Positions 1 through 7,439 of a DNA stretch of 64,000 nucleotides are shown here, piece after piece. Every line of letters begins with the position of its first letter. The first letter of the stretch is position 1. Position numbers and translations under genes: made by a program. The notes below the pieces were generated by a model. That model ran no database searches and was not told the origin of the DNA. It was given only the letters and a program-made list of their open reading frames with translations. Origin of the DNA: Bacillota bacterium (GTDB lineage Bacteria > Bacillota > Clostridia > Peptostreptococcales > Anaerovoracaceae); NCBI GenBank assembly GCA_017472365.1, contig JAFUQN010000030.1, positions 62,001 to 126,000 on the forward strand, given 5' to 3'.

Positions 1-967
1 CATCGTTGATTTCCATCACCTTGTCGCCCCACTTCAAAGTACCTACCGGGCTGATAACAGCAGCGGTGCCGGTACCAAAGATTTCCTTCAGTTCGCCATT
101 ATCGTAAGCTTCACCGATTTCTGCAATGGAAACGCGGCGTTCGGTCACCTTATAACCCTTGTTCTGCAGCACTTCGATCATGGACTTTCTGGTGATACCG
201 GGTAAGATAGAACCGTTGATCATGGGAGTTACCACTTCATCGCCAATGACGAAGAAGATGTTCATGGTACCTACTTCTTCCACGTACTTCTGTTCCACGC
301 CGTCCAGCCACAGAACCTGTGCATAGTCCTGTGCGTGAGCTTCCACTTCTGCAGCTAAACCAGCCGCATAGTTACCGCCGGTCTTGGCAAAGCCCATACC
401 GCCGCGGACAGCTCTGACGTAAGCATTTTCCACGTAGATCTTTACCGGATTGATTCCGGACGCATAGTACGGACCGGAAGGAGACAGGATGATCATAAAC
501 TTGAAGTTATGAGCCGGACGAACACCCAGGAACGGTTCCGTCGCGAAGATGAACGGACGGATGTACATGGATGCGTTTTCCGCGGTGGGAACCCATTCCG
601 CGTCGATTTCCAAAAGCTTCTTAGTAGCTTCCACGCAGAAATCCACCGGTAGTTCCGGAATACAAATACGCTGGTTGGAGTTGTTCAGTCTCTTGAAGTT
701 TTCTTCCGGACGGAACAGTAAGATTCGGCCGTCTTTTGCTCTGTAGCCCTTCAGACCTTCGAAGGTTTCCTGGCCGTAATGCAGAGACATCGCTGCGGGA
801 CTCAGGGAAATATCGCCAAAGGGAACGATCTGGGGATCATGCCAGCCCTGTCCCTCATCATAATCCATAACGAACATATGGTCAGTGTAAATCGTACCAA
901 ATCCCAGCTTGGACTCATCCTGGGGTTTTGCTTTCGGAGCGTTAGTTAATGTTACTTTGATTTCCAT
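1..967 (-). CDS. ilvE: Branched-chain amino acid aminotransferase (3' end outside window)
   Basis: PLP-dependent class IV aminotransferase that interconverts leucine, isoleucine and valine with their 2-oxo acids. About 322 residues are visible and the C-terminal 20-40 are lost at the window edge. The N-terminal block with LGFGTIYTDHMF, the LHYGQETFEGLKGYR segment and the active-site lysine in FAKTGGNYAAGL (about K195) are hallmarks of the bacterial long-form BCAT family. The ATG at 967 is preceded by GGAGGATACTCAA, a strong ribosome binding site, and a good promoter lies about 40 bp upstream. It is transcribed separately from nfo, which ends in a terminator just before. The family assignment is secure; physiological direction (synthesis or degradation) cannot be told. 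Confidence 0.96.
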   Translation of the reverse strand, partial: MEIKVTLTNAPKAKPQDESKLGFGTIYTDHMFVMDYDEGQGWHDPQIVPFGDISLSPAAMSLHYGQETFEGLKGYRAKDGRILLFRPEENFKRLNNSNQRICIPELPVDFCVEATKKLLEIDAEWVPTAENASMYIRPFIFATEPFLGVRPAHNFKFMIILSPSGPYYASGINPVKIYVENAYVRAVRGGMGFAKTGGNYAAGLAAEVEAHAQDYAQVLWLDGVEQKYVEEVGTMNIFFVIGDEVVTPMINGSILPGITRKSMIEVLQNKGYKVTERRVSIAEIGEAYDNGELKEIFGTGTAAVISPVGTLKWGDKVMEIND

Positions 968-1003
968 TTGAGTATCCTCCTGTTGTTGTTGCAAGTACCC
1001 TTT

Positions 1004-1032
1004 ATTTTATCCAATTCCCCGTAAAAAAGCAA
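1004..1032 (-). promoter_or_regulatory. Promoter of ilvE
   Basis: On the minus strand: TTGCTT (1027-1032), 17 bp spacer, TAAAAT (1004-1009). It gives a short leader of about 30 nt before the ilvE start at 967. Confidence 0.6.
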
Positions 1033-1049
1033 GGTCTCCCTTGGTCATT

Positions 1050-1082
1050 TCAAACAAAGAACGGTGCAATTTCTGCACCGTC
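1050..1082 (-). terminator. Rho-independent terminator after nfo
   Basis: Perfect 8-bp stem ACGGTGCA/TGCACCGT (1061-1068 with 1074-1081) with a 5-nt loop. On the minus strand it is followed by TCTTTGTTT. It lies just past the nfo stop. Confidence 0.7.
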
Positions 1083-1097
1083 CCACGGATTGTTCGC

Positions 1098-1940
1098 TTA
1101 TTTCTGATATAATCCCGACAGCAGTGCAATTTCCGCTGTATATCCCGGAATCTCATTGGGTGTTTCCAGGAAAAACGGCAGGTCCCGAAGCGCCGGATGG
1201 TTGATGATCCGCGTAAAGGCCTCCAAGCCGATATGCCCACCACCGATGACTTCATGGCGGTCCTTTCGACTGGCCAGCGGATTCTTCGAATCGTTGATAT
1301 GAATAGCCTTCAAGCGATCCAGCCCCACCACGCGGTCGAATTTCTCCAAAACCCCATCCAGATTGTTCACAATATCATATCCACCGTCGTGAACGTGGCA
1401 CGTATCAAGGCAGACACCGATTTTCTCCGTTAATTCCACACGCTTGATAATCTCCGCCAACTCTTCGAACCTGCCGCCCACTTCACTTCCCTTTCCAGCC
1501 ATGGTTTCCAAAAGTACCGTGGTGGTCTGCTCCGGTTTCATCACCCGGTTCAAAAGATCGCTGATCAGGCGGATTCCTTCTTCCGTACCCTGACCCACGT
1601 GGCTTCCGGGATGGAAATTGTACATCTGACCTGGCGTGTATTCCATGCGTTCCAAATCGTCGAGAATGGTGAGCTCGGCAAACTCCCTCACTTTCGGATC
1701 GGCCGATGCCGGATTCAGCGTATACGGTGCATGCGCCAGGATCTTTGCAAAGCGGTTTTCTTCCATCAAAGACATCAGCGCTTTCGCATCCTCAACATCA
1801 ATTGCTTTGGCTTTACTTCCACGGGGATTTCTCGTAAAAAATTGAAACGTATCGCCTCCCATGGAGAGGATTTGCCTTCCCATGTATAAAAATCCTTTTG
1901 TTGAGGATAAATGACATCCAATATGCAGTCTTTCACTCAT
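1098..1940 (-). CDS. nfo: Endonuclease IV (AP endonuclease, deoxyribonuclease IV)
   Basis: Base-excision-repair enzyme that cleaves DNA 5' of abasic sites using a three-metal Zn centre in a TIM barrel. The 280-residue product matches the usual family length. Visible family motifs are [11 protein letters not shown], the glutamate of [26 protein letters not shown] and HINDSKN...SRKDRHE.IGGGHIG, which carry the His, Asp and Glu metal ligands. The frame is open further upstream to 1997, but the ATG at 1940 starts the conserved LHIGCH strand and has an AGAAGGGGG ribosome binding site, so it is preferred. It stands alone, with its own promoter at 2047-2075 and its own terminator. Confidence 0.95.
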   Translation of the reverse strand: MSERLHIGCHLSSTKGFLYMGRQILSMGGDTFQFFTRNPRGSKAKAIDVEDAKALMSLMEENRFAKILAHAPYTLNPASADPKVREFAELTILDDLERMEYTPGQMYNFHPGSHVGQGTEEGIRLISDLLNRVMKPEQTTTVLLETMAGKGSEVGGRFEELAEIIKRVELTEKIGVCLDTCHVHDGGYDIVNNLDGVLEKFDRVVGLDRLKAIHINDSKNPLASRKDRHEVIGGGHIGLEAFTRIINHPALRDLPFFLETPNEIPGYTAEIALLSGLYQK

Positions 1941-2046
1941 TTTATTCGCGTTCCCCCTTCTCTTAACATTCTGAAATTCCATACTATTTTTCATCATTCT
2001 TTCATAAATGTTCGTGATTTTTTCATCTTTTTTGTTCTATTTAAGA

Positions 2047-2075
2047 TTTTTATAAAAAACATTACGATTTTTCAA
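2047..2075 (-). promoter_or_regulatory. Promoter of nfo
   Basis: On the minus strand: TTGAAA (2070-2075), 17 bp spacer, TAAAAA (2047-2052). It lies in an A/T-rich stretch between nfo and the divergent small RNA gene. Confidence 0.4.
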
Positions 2076-2107
2076 GGTATTTTTTAAATATTTTTACCGA
2101 ATACATA

Positions 2108-2136
2108 TTGACTTTCCCTATAAGCAGGTGTATAGT
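2108..2136 (+). promoter_or_regulatory. Strong sigma-A promoter of a small RNA
   Basis: TTGACT (2108-2113), exactly 17 bp spacer, TATAGT (2131-2136). No reading frame with a ribosome binding site follows before the terminator at 2262-2286. Confidence 0.75.
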
Positions 2137-2142
2137 GCAGTT

Positions 2143-2286
2143 ATCATAGATTGTGAATAAGAGTTTTGTTGGACAGGTTTCATCCGCGCCGTTTTATCTT
2201 CCTCGCTTTACACCGCTGTGGTTTCCTTCCGACAACTCTTTTTCTTTTTCCTGCGATCCCGGATTCCTTTGAAGGAATCTTTTTTA
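2143..2286 (+). ncRNA. Candidate free-standing small RNA, about 145 nt, class unknown
   Basis: The interval runs from the expected start of the promoter at 2108-2136 to a terminator at 2262-2286, and the next gene has its own promoter (2318-2326). This makes it an independent transcript rather than a simple 5' leader. Its core forms a long closing stem: AAGAG (2159-2163) with CTCTT (2236-2240), and TTGTTGGA (2166-2173) with TCCGACAA (2228-2235, one G-T pair), separated by a 2-nt bulge. The roughly 54-nt interior (2174-2227) can form further short pairs around CCGCG/CGC. The rod-with-bubbles look recalls 6S RNA, but I recognise no diagnostic sequence, and the SRP RNA tetraloop region is absent. 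This interval also explains most of the 455-bp gap between nfo and the exporter gene. Confidence 0.55.
2262..2286 (+). terminator. Terminator of the small RNA
   Basis: GATTCC (2262-2267), loop TTTGAA, GGAATC (2274-2279), then six T residues (2280-2285). Confidence 0.75.
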
Positions 2287-2317
2287 TTGTACCGCTCTGT
2301 TGTATTTTAACAGTTTG

Positions 2318-2326
2318 TGCTACAAT
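2318..2326 (+). promoter_or_regulatory. Extended -10 promoter of the DMT exporter
   Basis: TGCTACAAT, an extended -10 element (TG-n-TACAAT), with no good -35. It lies downstream of the small-RNA terminator and about 70 bp before the ATG at 2396. Confidence 0.5.
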
Positions 2327-2395
2327 AGCATAGGATTAAAAAGCTGTTTATTTTATACCCATATCAGAGAGTATTACACAAGGAGTCATAACACC

Positions 2396-3268
2396 ATGAA
2401 TCAAAAAACCAAAGGCGTCATGTGCATCTTAAGCTCCGCCTTCTGTTTCTCCATGATGAACGTTTTCGTTCGTCTGTCGGGCGATGTCCCTTCCATCCAA
2501 AAGAGTTTCTTCCGAAATCTGGTTGCCGCGCTGTTCGCACTGTTTATCCTTCTGCGAAACAATGAATCCTTCCGTTGGAAGCCCGGAAACCTGAAATATC
2601 TGTTACTGCGATCTACCACCGGAACGCTGGGGATCCTGGGTAACTTCTACGCCGTCGATCACCTTGTCCTGGCGGATGCAACCATGCTGAACAAGATGTC
2701 CCCCTTCTTCGGAGTCATCTTCTCAGCTATCTTCCTGAAAGAAAAATGTAAACCGACCCAGGCTTTGGCTGTACTGGGAGCCTTCATCGGAAGCTTGTTC
2801 ATCATCAAGCCGTCCTTTGCCAATGCAGATCTGCTGGCTTCCCTGATCGGTTTCATGGGCGGCGTTGGAGCTGGTGCTGCCTATACCACTGTCCGTTATC
2901 TGGGCCTTCGCGGAGAACGCGGTCCTCTGATCGTATTCTTCTTCTCCACCTTCTCCTGTCTGGTGGTATCTCCCGTGCTGCTGTTCGACTATCATCCCAT
3001 GACCACAGGTCAGCTACTCCTGCTGCTGATGGCAGGTCTCTGTGCTGCGGGTGGTCAGTTCTCTGTCACTGCAGCGTATAAATTTGCTCCTGCCAGAGAA
3101 TTATCTGTTTACGACTACTCCCAGATCCTGTTCGCGGCGATCACCGGATACTTCGTATTCAACCAAATTCCTGACGGCTACAGCTTTATCGGCTACGCCA
3201 TCATTGTAGGAATGGCCATCATGATGTTCATTTATAATAATCGTCAACACAAAAAAGAGCTGTCCTGA
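2396..3268 (+). CDS. DMT-superfamily transporter (EamA domains)
   Basis: Inner-membrane drug/metabolite transporter of 290 residues with about ten predicted transmembrane helices in two EamA repeats, the standard architecture of small-metabolite exporters. The N-terminal half carries the NxxFVRLSGDVPSIQKSFFRN-type segment and the second half the FAPARELSVYDYSQILFA segment typical of RhaT/YdcZ-like EamA proteins. The ATG at 2396 has AGGAG ten bases upstream; upstream in-frame starts lack one. It is monocistronic, between an extended -10 promoter and a bidirectional terminator whose stem overlaps the stop codon. Substrate unknown. A related gene 3 kb downstream (6243-7154) is interrupted. Confidence 0.9.
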   Translation: MNQKTKGVMCILSSAFCFSMMNVFVRLSGDVPSIQKSFFRNLVAALFALFILLRNNESFRWKPGNLKYLLLRSTTGTLGILGNFYAVDHLVLADATMLNKMSPFFGVIFSAIFLKEKCKPTQALAVLGAFIGSLFIIKPSFANADLLASLIGFMGGVGAGAAYTTVRYLGLRGERGPLIVFFFSTFSCLVVSPVLLFDYHPMTTGQLLLLLMAGLCAAGGQFSVTAAYKFAPARELSVYDYSQILFAAITGYFVFNQIPDGYSFIGYAIIVGMAIMMFIYNNRQHKKELS

Positions 3269-3285
3269 TGGACAGCTCTTCATTT
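3255..3285. terminator. Bidirectional terminator between the exporter and the cold shock gene
   Basis: Perfect 11-bp stem AAGAGCTGTCC/GGACAGCTCTT (3255-3265 with 3270-3280), 4-nt loop. It is T-rich on the plus strand (CATTTTTAT), with a T6 run on the minus strand. Confidence 0.85.
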
Positions 3286-3290
3286 TTATA

Positions 3291-3506
3291 TTATTCTGCG
3301 GGTGTTACATTCACAGCTCTCAGCTTTTCACTGTTTCTCGGATCCTGTTCTGTTTCGTAGGTAACTTTCTGACCTTCGTTCAGTGTTTTGAATCCTTCCG
3401 TCTGAATGGCGGAAAAGTGAACGAATACATCGCCGGAACCATCTTCATTGGAGATGAAACCGAACCCTTTTTCTGCATTGAACCATTTCACGGTACCCTT
3501 GTACAT
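3291..3506 (-). CDS. Cold shock protein (CspA family)
   Basis: A 71-residue single-stranded nucleic-acid binding OB-fold protein that acts as an RNA chaperone. It begins [18 protein letters not shown], with the RNP1 motif KGFGFI and the RNP2 motif VFVHF, and is full length for the family. The ATG follows AGGGAGGTAAGGCAC. The 5' leader is only about 30 nt (promoter 3545-3574), so the long cold-responsive leader of some cspA genes is missing. This suggests a constitutively expressed member, which is an inference. Confidence 0.96.
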   Translation of the reverse strand: MYKGTVKWFNAEKGFGFISNEDGSGDVFVHFSAIQTEGFKTLNEGQKVTYETEQDPRNSEKLRAVNVTPAE

Positions 3507-3544
3507 GTGCCTTACCTCCCTTTGTCGCGTCGAAGTATAGTTCC

Positions 3545-3574
3545 ATCATAATCGATGCGTTAAGGAAAAGTCAA
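3545..3574 (-). promoter_or_regulatory. Promoter of the cold shock gene
   Basis: On the minus strand: TTGACT (3569-3574), 18 bp spacer, TATGAT (3545-3550). Confidence 0.65.
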
Positions 3575-3649
3575 GAAGATGCTAAGATTTTTTCAAACTT
3601 TCTGTCATTTGACTGTACCTTTATTTTTTGTGACAAGCATGGAAAAACA

Positions 3650-3658
3650 TGATATCAT
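3650..3658 (+). promoter_or_regulatory. Extended -10 promoter of the AEC transporter
   Basis: TGATATCAT: an extended -10 (TG-n-TATCAT) about 43 bp before the ATG at 3701. No convincing -35 element. Confidence 0.4.
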
Positions 3659-3700
3659 AAGGCTGGTGCCTTTACGAAAGGCTGAAAGGAGAGAGTATTT

Positions 3701-4654
3701 ATGGCATTATTGATACAAGCCGTCACCAGCGTTCTTCCGCTGCTTCTGATGATGGCTTTGGGTTTTGCGACCTCAAAGAAACCCTGGTTCGGAAAGACAG
3801 GAGAAAGCTTTTTGTCGAAATTCTGTATGCAGGTAGCCATTCCCTGTTACATGATCGTCAACGTTTCCACCACCTGCCCCACGCGTGCAGATTTGATGGA
3901 TCTTCTGAAACTGTTCCCCGTGCCTTTTGCAGCGATTTTTCTGTTACTCGGGTTGGCGTTCATTGCGGTGCGCGTTCTGAACGTGGATAAAAAGATGCAT
4001 GGATGCTTCATCAACGTGATGTCCTTCTCCAACACCGTGATCATCGGCTTTCCGGTGACCATTTCCCTGTTCGGCGAAGAATCCACCCCCATCGCCATGA
4101 GTTATTACGTGGCGAACACCGTTCTGTTCTGGAGCATCGGTGCCTATCTTCTGCGCAAAGACGGTGGTATGAAAAGTAAACTGATCAGCGCAGAAGGTTT
4201 GAAAAAACTGGCCTCCCCGCCGCTGATGGGCTTCCTTGTCGGCATTGCTCTGGTCATCCTGGGTATCACCCTTCCCACCTGGCTGTTCAACCCTCTGCAG
4301 AAAGTCGGAAACTGTGCAACTCCTCTGGCCATGGTCATGACCGGAAGCGTTCTTCGCCATATGGATGTTAGTCAGCTGAAACCCACCAGAGAAATGAAAT
4401 ATCTGCTGCTGAGCCGTTTCGTCATCGCTCCGGCCATCCTTCTGACCATCATGCTGAACCTGCCTCTGTCCGACATGGCAAAACAGGTCTACCTGATTAT
4501 GACGGTAATGCCGGCCATGACTCAGTTCGGAATCGTAGCCAGAGAAGCCAAAGCCGATTACGAATTCGCCGCCATGGCGATTGCCATCACCACAGTGGTC
4601 AGTATGATTCTGATCCCCTGTTACATCATGCTGATCGCCTTCCTCATGGGCTGA
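3701..4654 (+). CDS. AEC-family transporter (auxin efflux carrier/permease type)
   Basis: Integral membrane protein of 317 residues with about ten helices arranged as two five-helix repeats, as in bacterial AEC proteins such as malonate or malate/lactate permeases. Evidence is the family segment FSNTVIIGFPVTISLFGEES in the first half, the NCATPLAMVMTGSVL stretch in the middle and MPAMTQFGIVAREAKAD near the end. In bacteria these usually move carboxylates; the substrate here is unknown. The ATG has AAAGGAGAG upstream. The gene is monocistronic and ends at a bidirectional terminator (4681-4710) shared with the convergent superoxide reductase gene. Confidence 0.88.
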   Translation: MALLIQAVTSVLPLLLMMALGFATSKKPWFGKTGESFLSKFCMQVAIPCYMIVNVSTTCPTRADLMDLLKLFPVPFAAIFLLLGLAFIAVRVLNVDKKMHGCFINVMSFSNTVIIGFPVTISLFGEESTPIAMSYYVANTVLFWSIGAYLLRKDGGMKSKLISAEGLKKLASPPLMGFLVGIALVILGITLPTWLFNPLQKVGNCATPLAMVMTGSVLRHMDVSQLKPTREMKYLLLSRFVIAPAILLTIMLNLPLSDMAKQVYLIMTVMPAMTQFGIVAREAKADYEFAAMAIAITTVVSMILIPCYIMLIAFLMG

Positions 4655-4680
4655 TCGCAGACAAACTAATCACAGACAAC

Positions 4681-4710
4681 AAAAGGAGCGCCTGCACAGC
4701 GCTCCTTTTT
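4681..4710. terminator. Bidirectional terminator between AEC transporter and dfx
   Basis: Stem AGGAGCGC/GCGCTCCT (4684-4691 with 4699-4706), 7-nt loop. T5 follows on the plus strand and TTTTGTTG on the minus strand. Confidence 0.85.
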
Positions 4711-4751
4711 GATTAAGGATATTCTAAAAGAAGAGTCTTGGATGATTCTTT

Positions 4752-5120
4752 TTATTTCTTCCACAGACCGTGGAGGTTGCAGTATTCGTAAGCAGCTACC
4801 ACCTCATCGCCGTCAGCCAGAACGAAATCTGCGCTGGGAGCAGCTCCAGGAACCAGAGCCTTTCTCTGTACACCCTGCTTGGTTTCCAGAGCGATCCACT
4901 GAATGAAGTGTTCTTCCACCATGGGATGTTCTGCAGAGCCCACGAATACATTGACTTTATTTCCATCAATGGTGATCACGGGAACATGCTTTTCCACGGA
5001 AGCATCGGTGGTGCCGGGAATCATTTCCGTCATGTTCTGACCGCAGCACTTCATCGGTACGCCGGACGCCTTAATTACTTCAACCATATTTCCACAGATG
5101 TCACACTTGTAAAACTTCAT
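4752..5120 (-). CDS. dfx: Desulfoferrodoxin (2Fe superoxide reductase)
   Basis: Cytoplasmic non-haem iron protein that reduces superoxide to hydrogen peroxide without making oxygen, a typical defence of strict anaerobes. At 122 residues it is full length for the two-centre type. The N-terminal desulforedoxin domain keeps its four iron ligands C6, C9, C25 and C26. The catalytic domain keeps H45, H65, H71, C114 and H117, plus E43 in the EKHVP motif. The ATG has AGGAGGACAATAAT upstream. It is transcribed alone and shares a terminator with the convergent AEC transporter gene. Confidence 0.97.
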   Translation of the reverse strand: MKFYKCDICGNMVEVIKASGVPMKCCGQNMTEMIPGTTDASVEKHVPVITIDGNKVNVFVGSAEHPMVEEHFIQWIALETKQGVQRKALVPGAAPSADFVLADGDEVVAAYEYCNLHGLWKK

Positions 5121-5191
5121 ATTATTGTCCTCCTAAAATTTTATATGTCTCCATACGTTACGCTCAAGCGCGTATTACACTTTACTGATGT

Positions 5192-5221
5192 TATATAGAT
5201 ACCTCTATTCTGTCCTGTTAA
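5192..5221 (-). promoter_or_regulatory. Candidate promoter of dfx
   Basis: On the minus strand: TTAACA (5216-5221), 18 bp spacer, TATATA (5192-5197). The leader is about 65 nt. A PerR-like operator was looked for but no convincing one was seen. Confidence 0.4.
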
Positions 5222-5269
5222 ACACAATAATATAAAAAGACTTCAACTAATTTTGACGACTTTTTTCGA

Positions 5270-6034
5270 CTATAATGCCTTCAGACACTCCAGTGCCAGA
5301 CCAAACAGCCGCTCTGCCTGATCCTTCACCCCGCCGGACAGACCACGTCCATCCCAGTTATCCTCCGTCAGAACATCTTCCGTATAGAAGAACTGTCCGA
5401 ATTTCACATCGCGGAACTTACAAACCGCCAGCGCCGACGCACTTTCCATATCTACAGCAATGCAGCCCTGTTCTTTCCGCTTCGCCATCTTCGCAGCTGT
5501 TTCGCGGTAAATGGCATCGGTTGTCCACACTTTTCCAAGACGAACTTTTTCTCCTGCTCCCTCCAGGCAACCGCACACGGTCTCCACCGCTGCTTTATCG
5601 AACGCGACTTCGTCGCTTGGCGGAAGGTAATGATAACTGACACCTTCGTCGCGGATGGCCGCCGTAGGTACGATGATTCCCCACTTGGGAATGTCTTCCG
5701 CCAGAACACCACAGGATCCGAACATCATCACCGACTTCGCCCCACGGGAAATCACTTCTTCCAGATTGATCACACATGCCGGAGCTCCCACACGGGACAT
5801 GTAAGCACCATAACGAGTACCATCTTCTTCAAAAACATAGACCGGAAGGCCGCCATCTTCCGTATCCAGTCGACAGATGGTTTCCACTACACGTCCTTCC
5901 AAAGCACGTTCCAATAATTTTTTTGAATAACAGGTCAGCACCTTTTCCGGAAAATGTTCCAGCGGCGGTGCCACCATAGATGGTTCAAATATCGCCTTGG
6001 GACTGGGATCGAATTGTTCCAAAATCACGCTCAT
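5270..6034 (-). CDS. Nucleoside phosphorylase (uridine phosphorylase-like)
   Basis: A 254-residue PNP/UDP phosphorylase-family enzyme that splits nucleosides with phosphate in salvage. The family is shown by MMFGSCGVLAEDI, the IIVPTAAIRDEGVSYHY segment and the C-terminal VDMESASALAV, whose Met-Glu pair contacts the ribose. The base-specificity residues cannot be read with certainty, so uridine versus purine nucleoside is open. The frame extends upstream to 6145, but the ATG at 6034 has AAGGAGG four bases before it and starts the conserved region. It stands alone, divergent from the exporter pseudogene at 6243. Confidence 0.88.
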   Translation of the reverse strand: MSVILEQFDPSPKAIFEPSMVAPPLEHFPEKVLTCYSKKLLERALEGRVVETICRLDTEDGGLPVYVFEEDGTRYGAYMSRVGAPACVINLEEVISRGAKSVMMFGSCGVLAEDIPKWGIIVPTAAIRDEGVSYHYLPPSDEVAFDKAAVETVCGCLEGAGEKVRLGKVWTTDAIYRETAAKMAKRKEQGCIAVDMESASALAVCKFRDVKFGQFFYTEDVLTEDNWDGRGLSGGVKDQAERLFGLALECLKAL

Positions 6035-6154
6035 ACAGCCTCCTTCCGTGCAGTCATCCCGCACTGGTATCTGCAATTTCTTTATATTTATTGTAGCCCA
6101 GCACTCCGGAAAAAGCAACGATGGTCTTCGCAAGGCGATTGACACGAAAGGGGG

Positions 6155-6184
6155 TTGTAAAACCCGTAATCTCCCATGTATAAT
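6155..6184 (+). promoter_or_regulatory. Promoter of the interrupted DMT exporter
   Basis: TTGTAA (6155-6160), 18 bp spacer, consensus TATAAT (6179-6184). An apparently perfect TTGACA at 6139-6144 is too far from any -10 to belong to it. Confidence 0.5.
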
Positions 6185-6242
6185 GTGAGTAACGACATTA
6201 TGTCTGTATGTATGTGAATTTTACGCAAAGAGGTGACACTGT

Positions 6243-7154
6243 ATGAACAAAAAAGCATTGATCGGCAACGCGCTTCTGCTGCTGACCGCCATCATCTGGG
6301 GGACCGCCTTCGCCGCACAGCGCGTAGGTATGGATCACATCGAACCCTTTACCTTCGGAGCTTCCCGCTACGTTCTGGCCACACTGGTTCTGATCCCTAT
6401 CATCAAATTCTTTGAAGCAAAAGAAAAGAAAGACCCCGGATACATTCCGCCCACCGCGGAAGAAGCTGCCGTCCAGAGAAAGTACACGATCCGCGGCGGC
6501 ATCACCTGCGGTATGGCTCTGTTCGTAGCCAGCTCTTTCCAGTAGATCGGTATCCAGTATACTTCTGCCGGTAAGACCGCGTTCATTACAGCTTTATACA
6601 TCGTTCTGGTTCCGGTTTTCGGTCTGTTCCTGAAGAAGAAAGTCACCTGGCTGACCTGGGTCGGCGTAGCGATCTCCGCAGTGGGTCTGTACCTGCTGTG
6701 CATCAAGGAAGACTTCACCATTGAAATGGGTGACTTCATCGTCTTCCTGTGTTCCATCTGCTTCGCCATCCACATTCTCTGCTGCGACCACTTCACCGAA
6801 AAAGCCAATCCGGTCAAGCTGTCCTGTATCCAGTTCGCTACCGCCTGTGTTCTGTCCTGGATCGCCGCTTTCGCCACCGAAACGATCACCATCGAAGGCA
6901 TCATGGCAGCCGGCTTCGCCATCTTCTACTGCGGCGTCTTCTCCGCAGGCGTAGGCTACACGCTGCAGATGGTTGCCCAGAAGGATACCGATCCCACCAT
7001 CGCATCTCTGCTGATGAGCTTAGAATCCGTATTCGGTGCTGTTGGCGGATATTTCATCCTCCACGAAACCATGGCTACCAAGGAGCTGATCGGATGCGTC
7101 GTCATGTTCGCAGCCATCATCGTAGCTCAGATTCCGCTTCCGGAAAAGAAATAG
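6243..7154 (+). pseudogene. DMT-superfamily transporter (EamA) interrupted by an in-frame amber codon
   Basis: A single reading frame of 304 codons encodes a ten-helix EamA transporter with AIIWGTAFAAQRVGMDHI at the N-terminus and KDTDPTIASLLMSLESVFGA near the C-terminus. It is broken by one TAG at 6543-6545 (codon 101), between ASSFQ and IGIQYTSAGKTAFITALY. Relatives usually carry QQIG-type residues here, so the change is probably a single CAG-to-TAG transition. Both halves remain free of other stops or frameshifts. The natural stop at 7152-7154 is also TAG, and other genes here end in TAG, so general amber reassignment is unlikely. The next in-frame ATG after the break is at 6681. Promoter, ribosome binding site (AGAGGTG) and terminator are intact, so this looks like a very recent inactivation, a sequencing error or a suppressed codon. 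Confidence 0.85.
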
Positions 7155-7168
7155 CATAAAAACAAAAC

Positions 7169-7200
7169 GCCCGCTGTTCTCACGAACAGCGGGCATTTTT
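7169..7200. terminator. Bidirectional terminator between the exporter pseudogene and the microprotein gene
   Basis: Perfect 11-bp stem GCCCGCTGTTC/GAACAGCGGGC (7169-7179 with 7184-7194), TCAC loop. T5 follows on the plus strand and TTTTGTTTTT on the minus strand. Confidence 0.88.
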
Positions 7201-7235
7201 CATTTTGTTTCAATTTCAATCTCAGCGATACATAA

Positions 7236-7358
7236 TTACATCTGAGCGATAACGATCACAGCGATCGCAGCGATGATCACCAGTTCTACAATGATCTTGA
7301 TCTTCTTGTACTTCTGTACCTGTTCCTGAAACTCTTTGGAATTTCTATCTACAGCCAT
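7236..7358 (-). CDS. Small single-pass membrane protein, 40 residues, unknown function
   Basis: A 41-codon frame (ATG at 7358, TAA at 7236-7238). Residues 1-22 are polar and Lys/Gln-rich (MAVDRNSKEFQEQ at the start, then KYKKIK). Residues 21-38 are an unbroken hydrophobic helix of Ile, Val, Ala and Leu, and the protein ends in AQM. Positive charges before the helix suggest the N-terminus stays in the cytoplasm. It has everything a real gene needs: GGAGGAAAACC before the ATG, a near-consensus promoter (7396-7424) and a shared terminator (7169-7200). I do not recognise the family. Too short for most gene finders. Confidence 0.75.
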   Translation of the reverse strand: MAVDRNSKEFQEQVQKYKKIKIIVELVIIAAIAVIVIAQM

Positions 7359-7395
7359 GGTTTTCCTCCTCGGTTTTCGAAAATATCTATGGATT

Positions 7396-7424
7396 AGTAT
7401 ATCCTGTTTTTACTGAAAAATCAA
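7396..7424 (-). promoter_or_regulatory. Promoter of the 40-residue membrane protein
   Basis: On the minus strand: TTGATT (7419-7424), exactly 17 bp spacer, TATACT (7396-7401). It is placed about 38 bp before the ATG. Confidence 0.72.
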
Positions 7425-7439
7425 CCATTCCGGTGTTCT

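Noticed and set aside
2143..2286. SRP (4.5S) RNA or a SAM/TPP riboswitch for the small RNA
   Set aside because: The conserved GGAAG-type tetraloop region of SRP RNA and the core elements of these riboswitches are missing, and the next gene has its own promoter.
6139..6144. Perfect TTGACA before the interrupted exporter
   Set aside because: The nearest -10 (6179-6184) is 34 bp away and nothing -10-like lies at 17 bp. The promoter uses TTGTAA at 6155 instead.
6243..7154. UAG read as an amino acid (pyrrolysine or general amber recoding)
   Set aside because: UAG ends this same gene and at least five others in the window, and no pyrrolysine genes are present.
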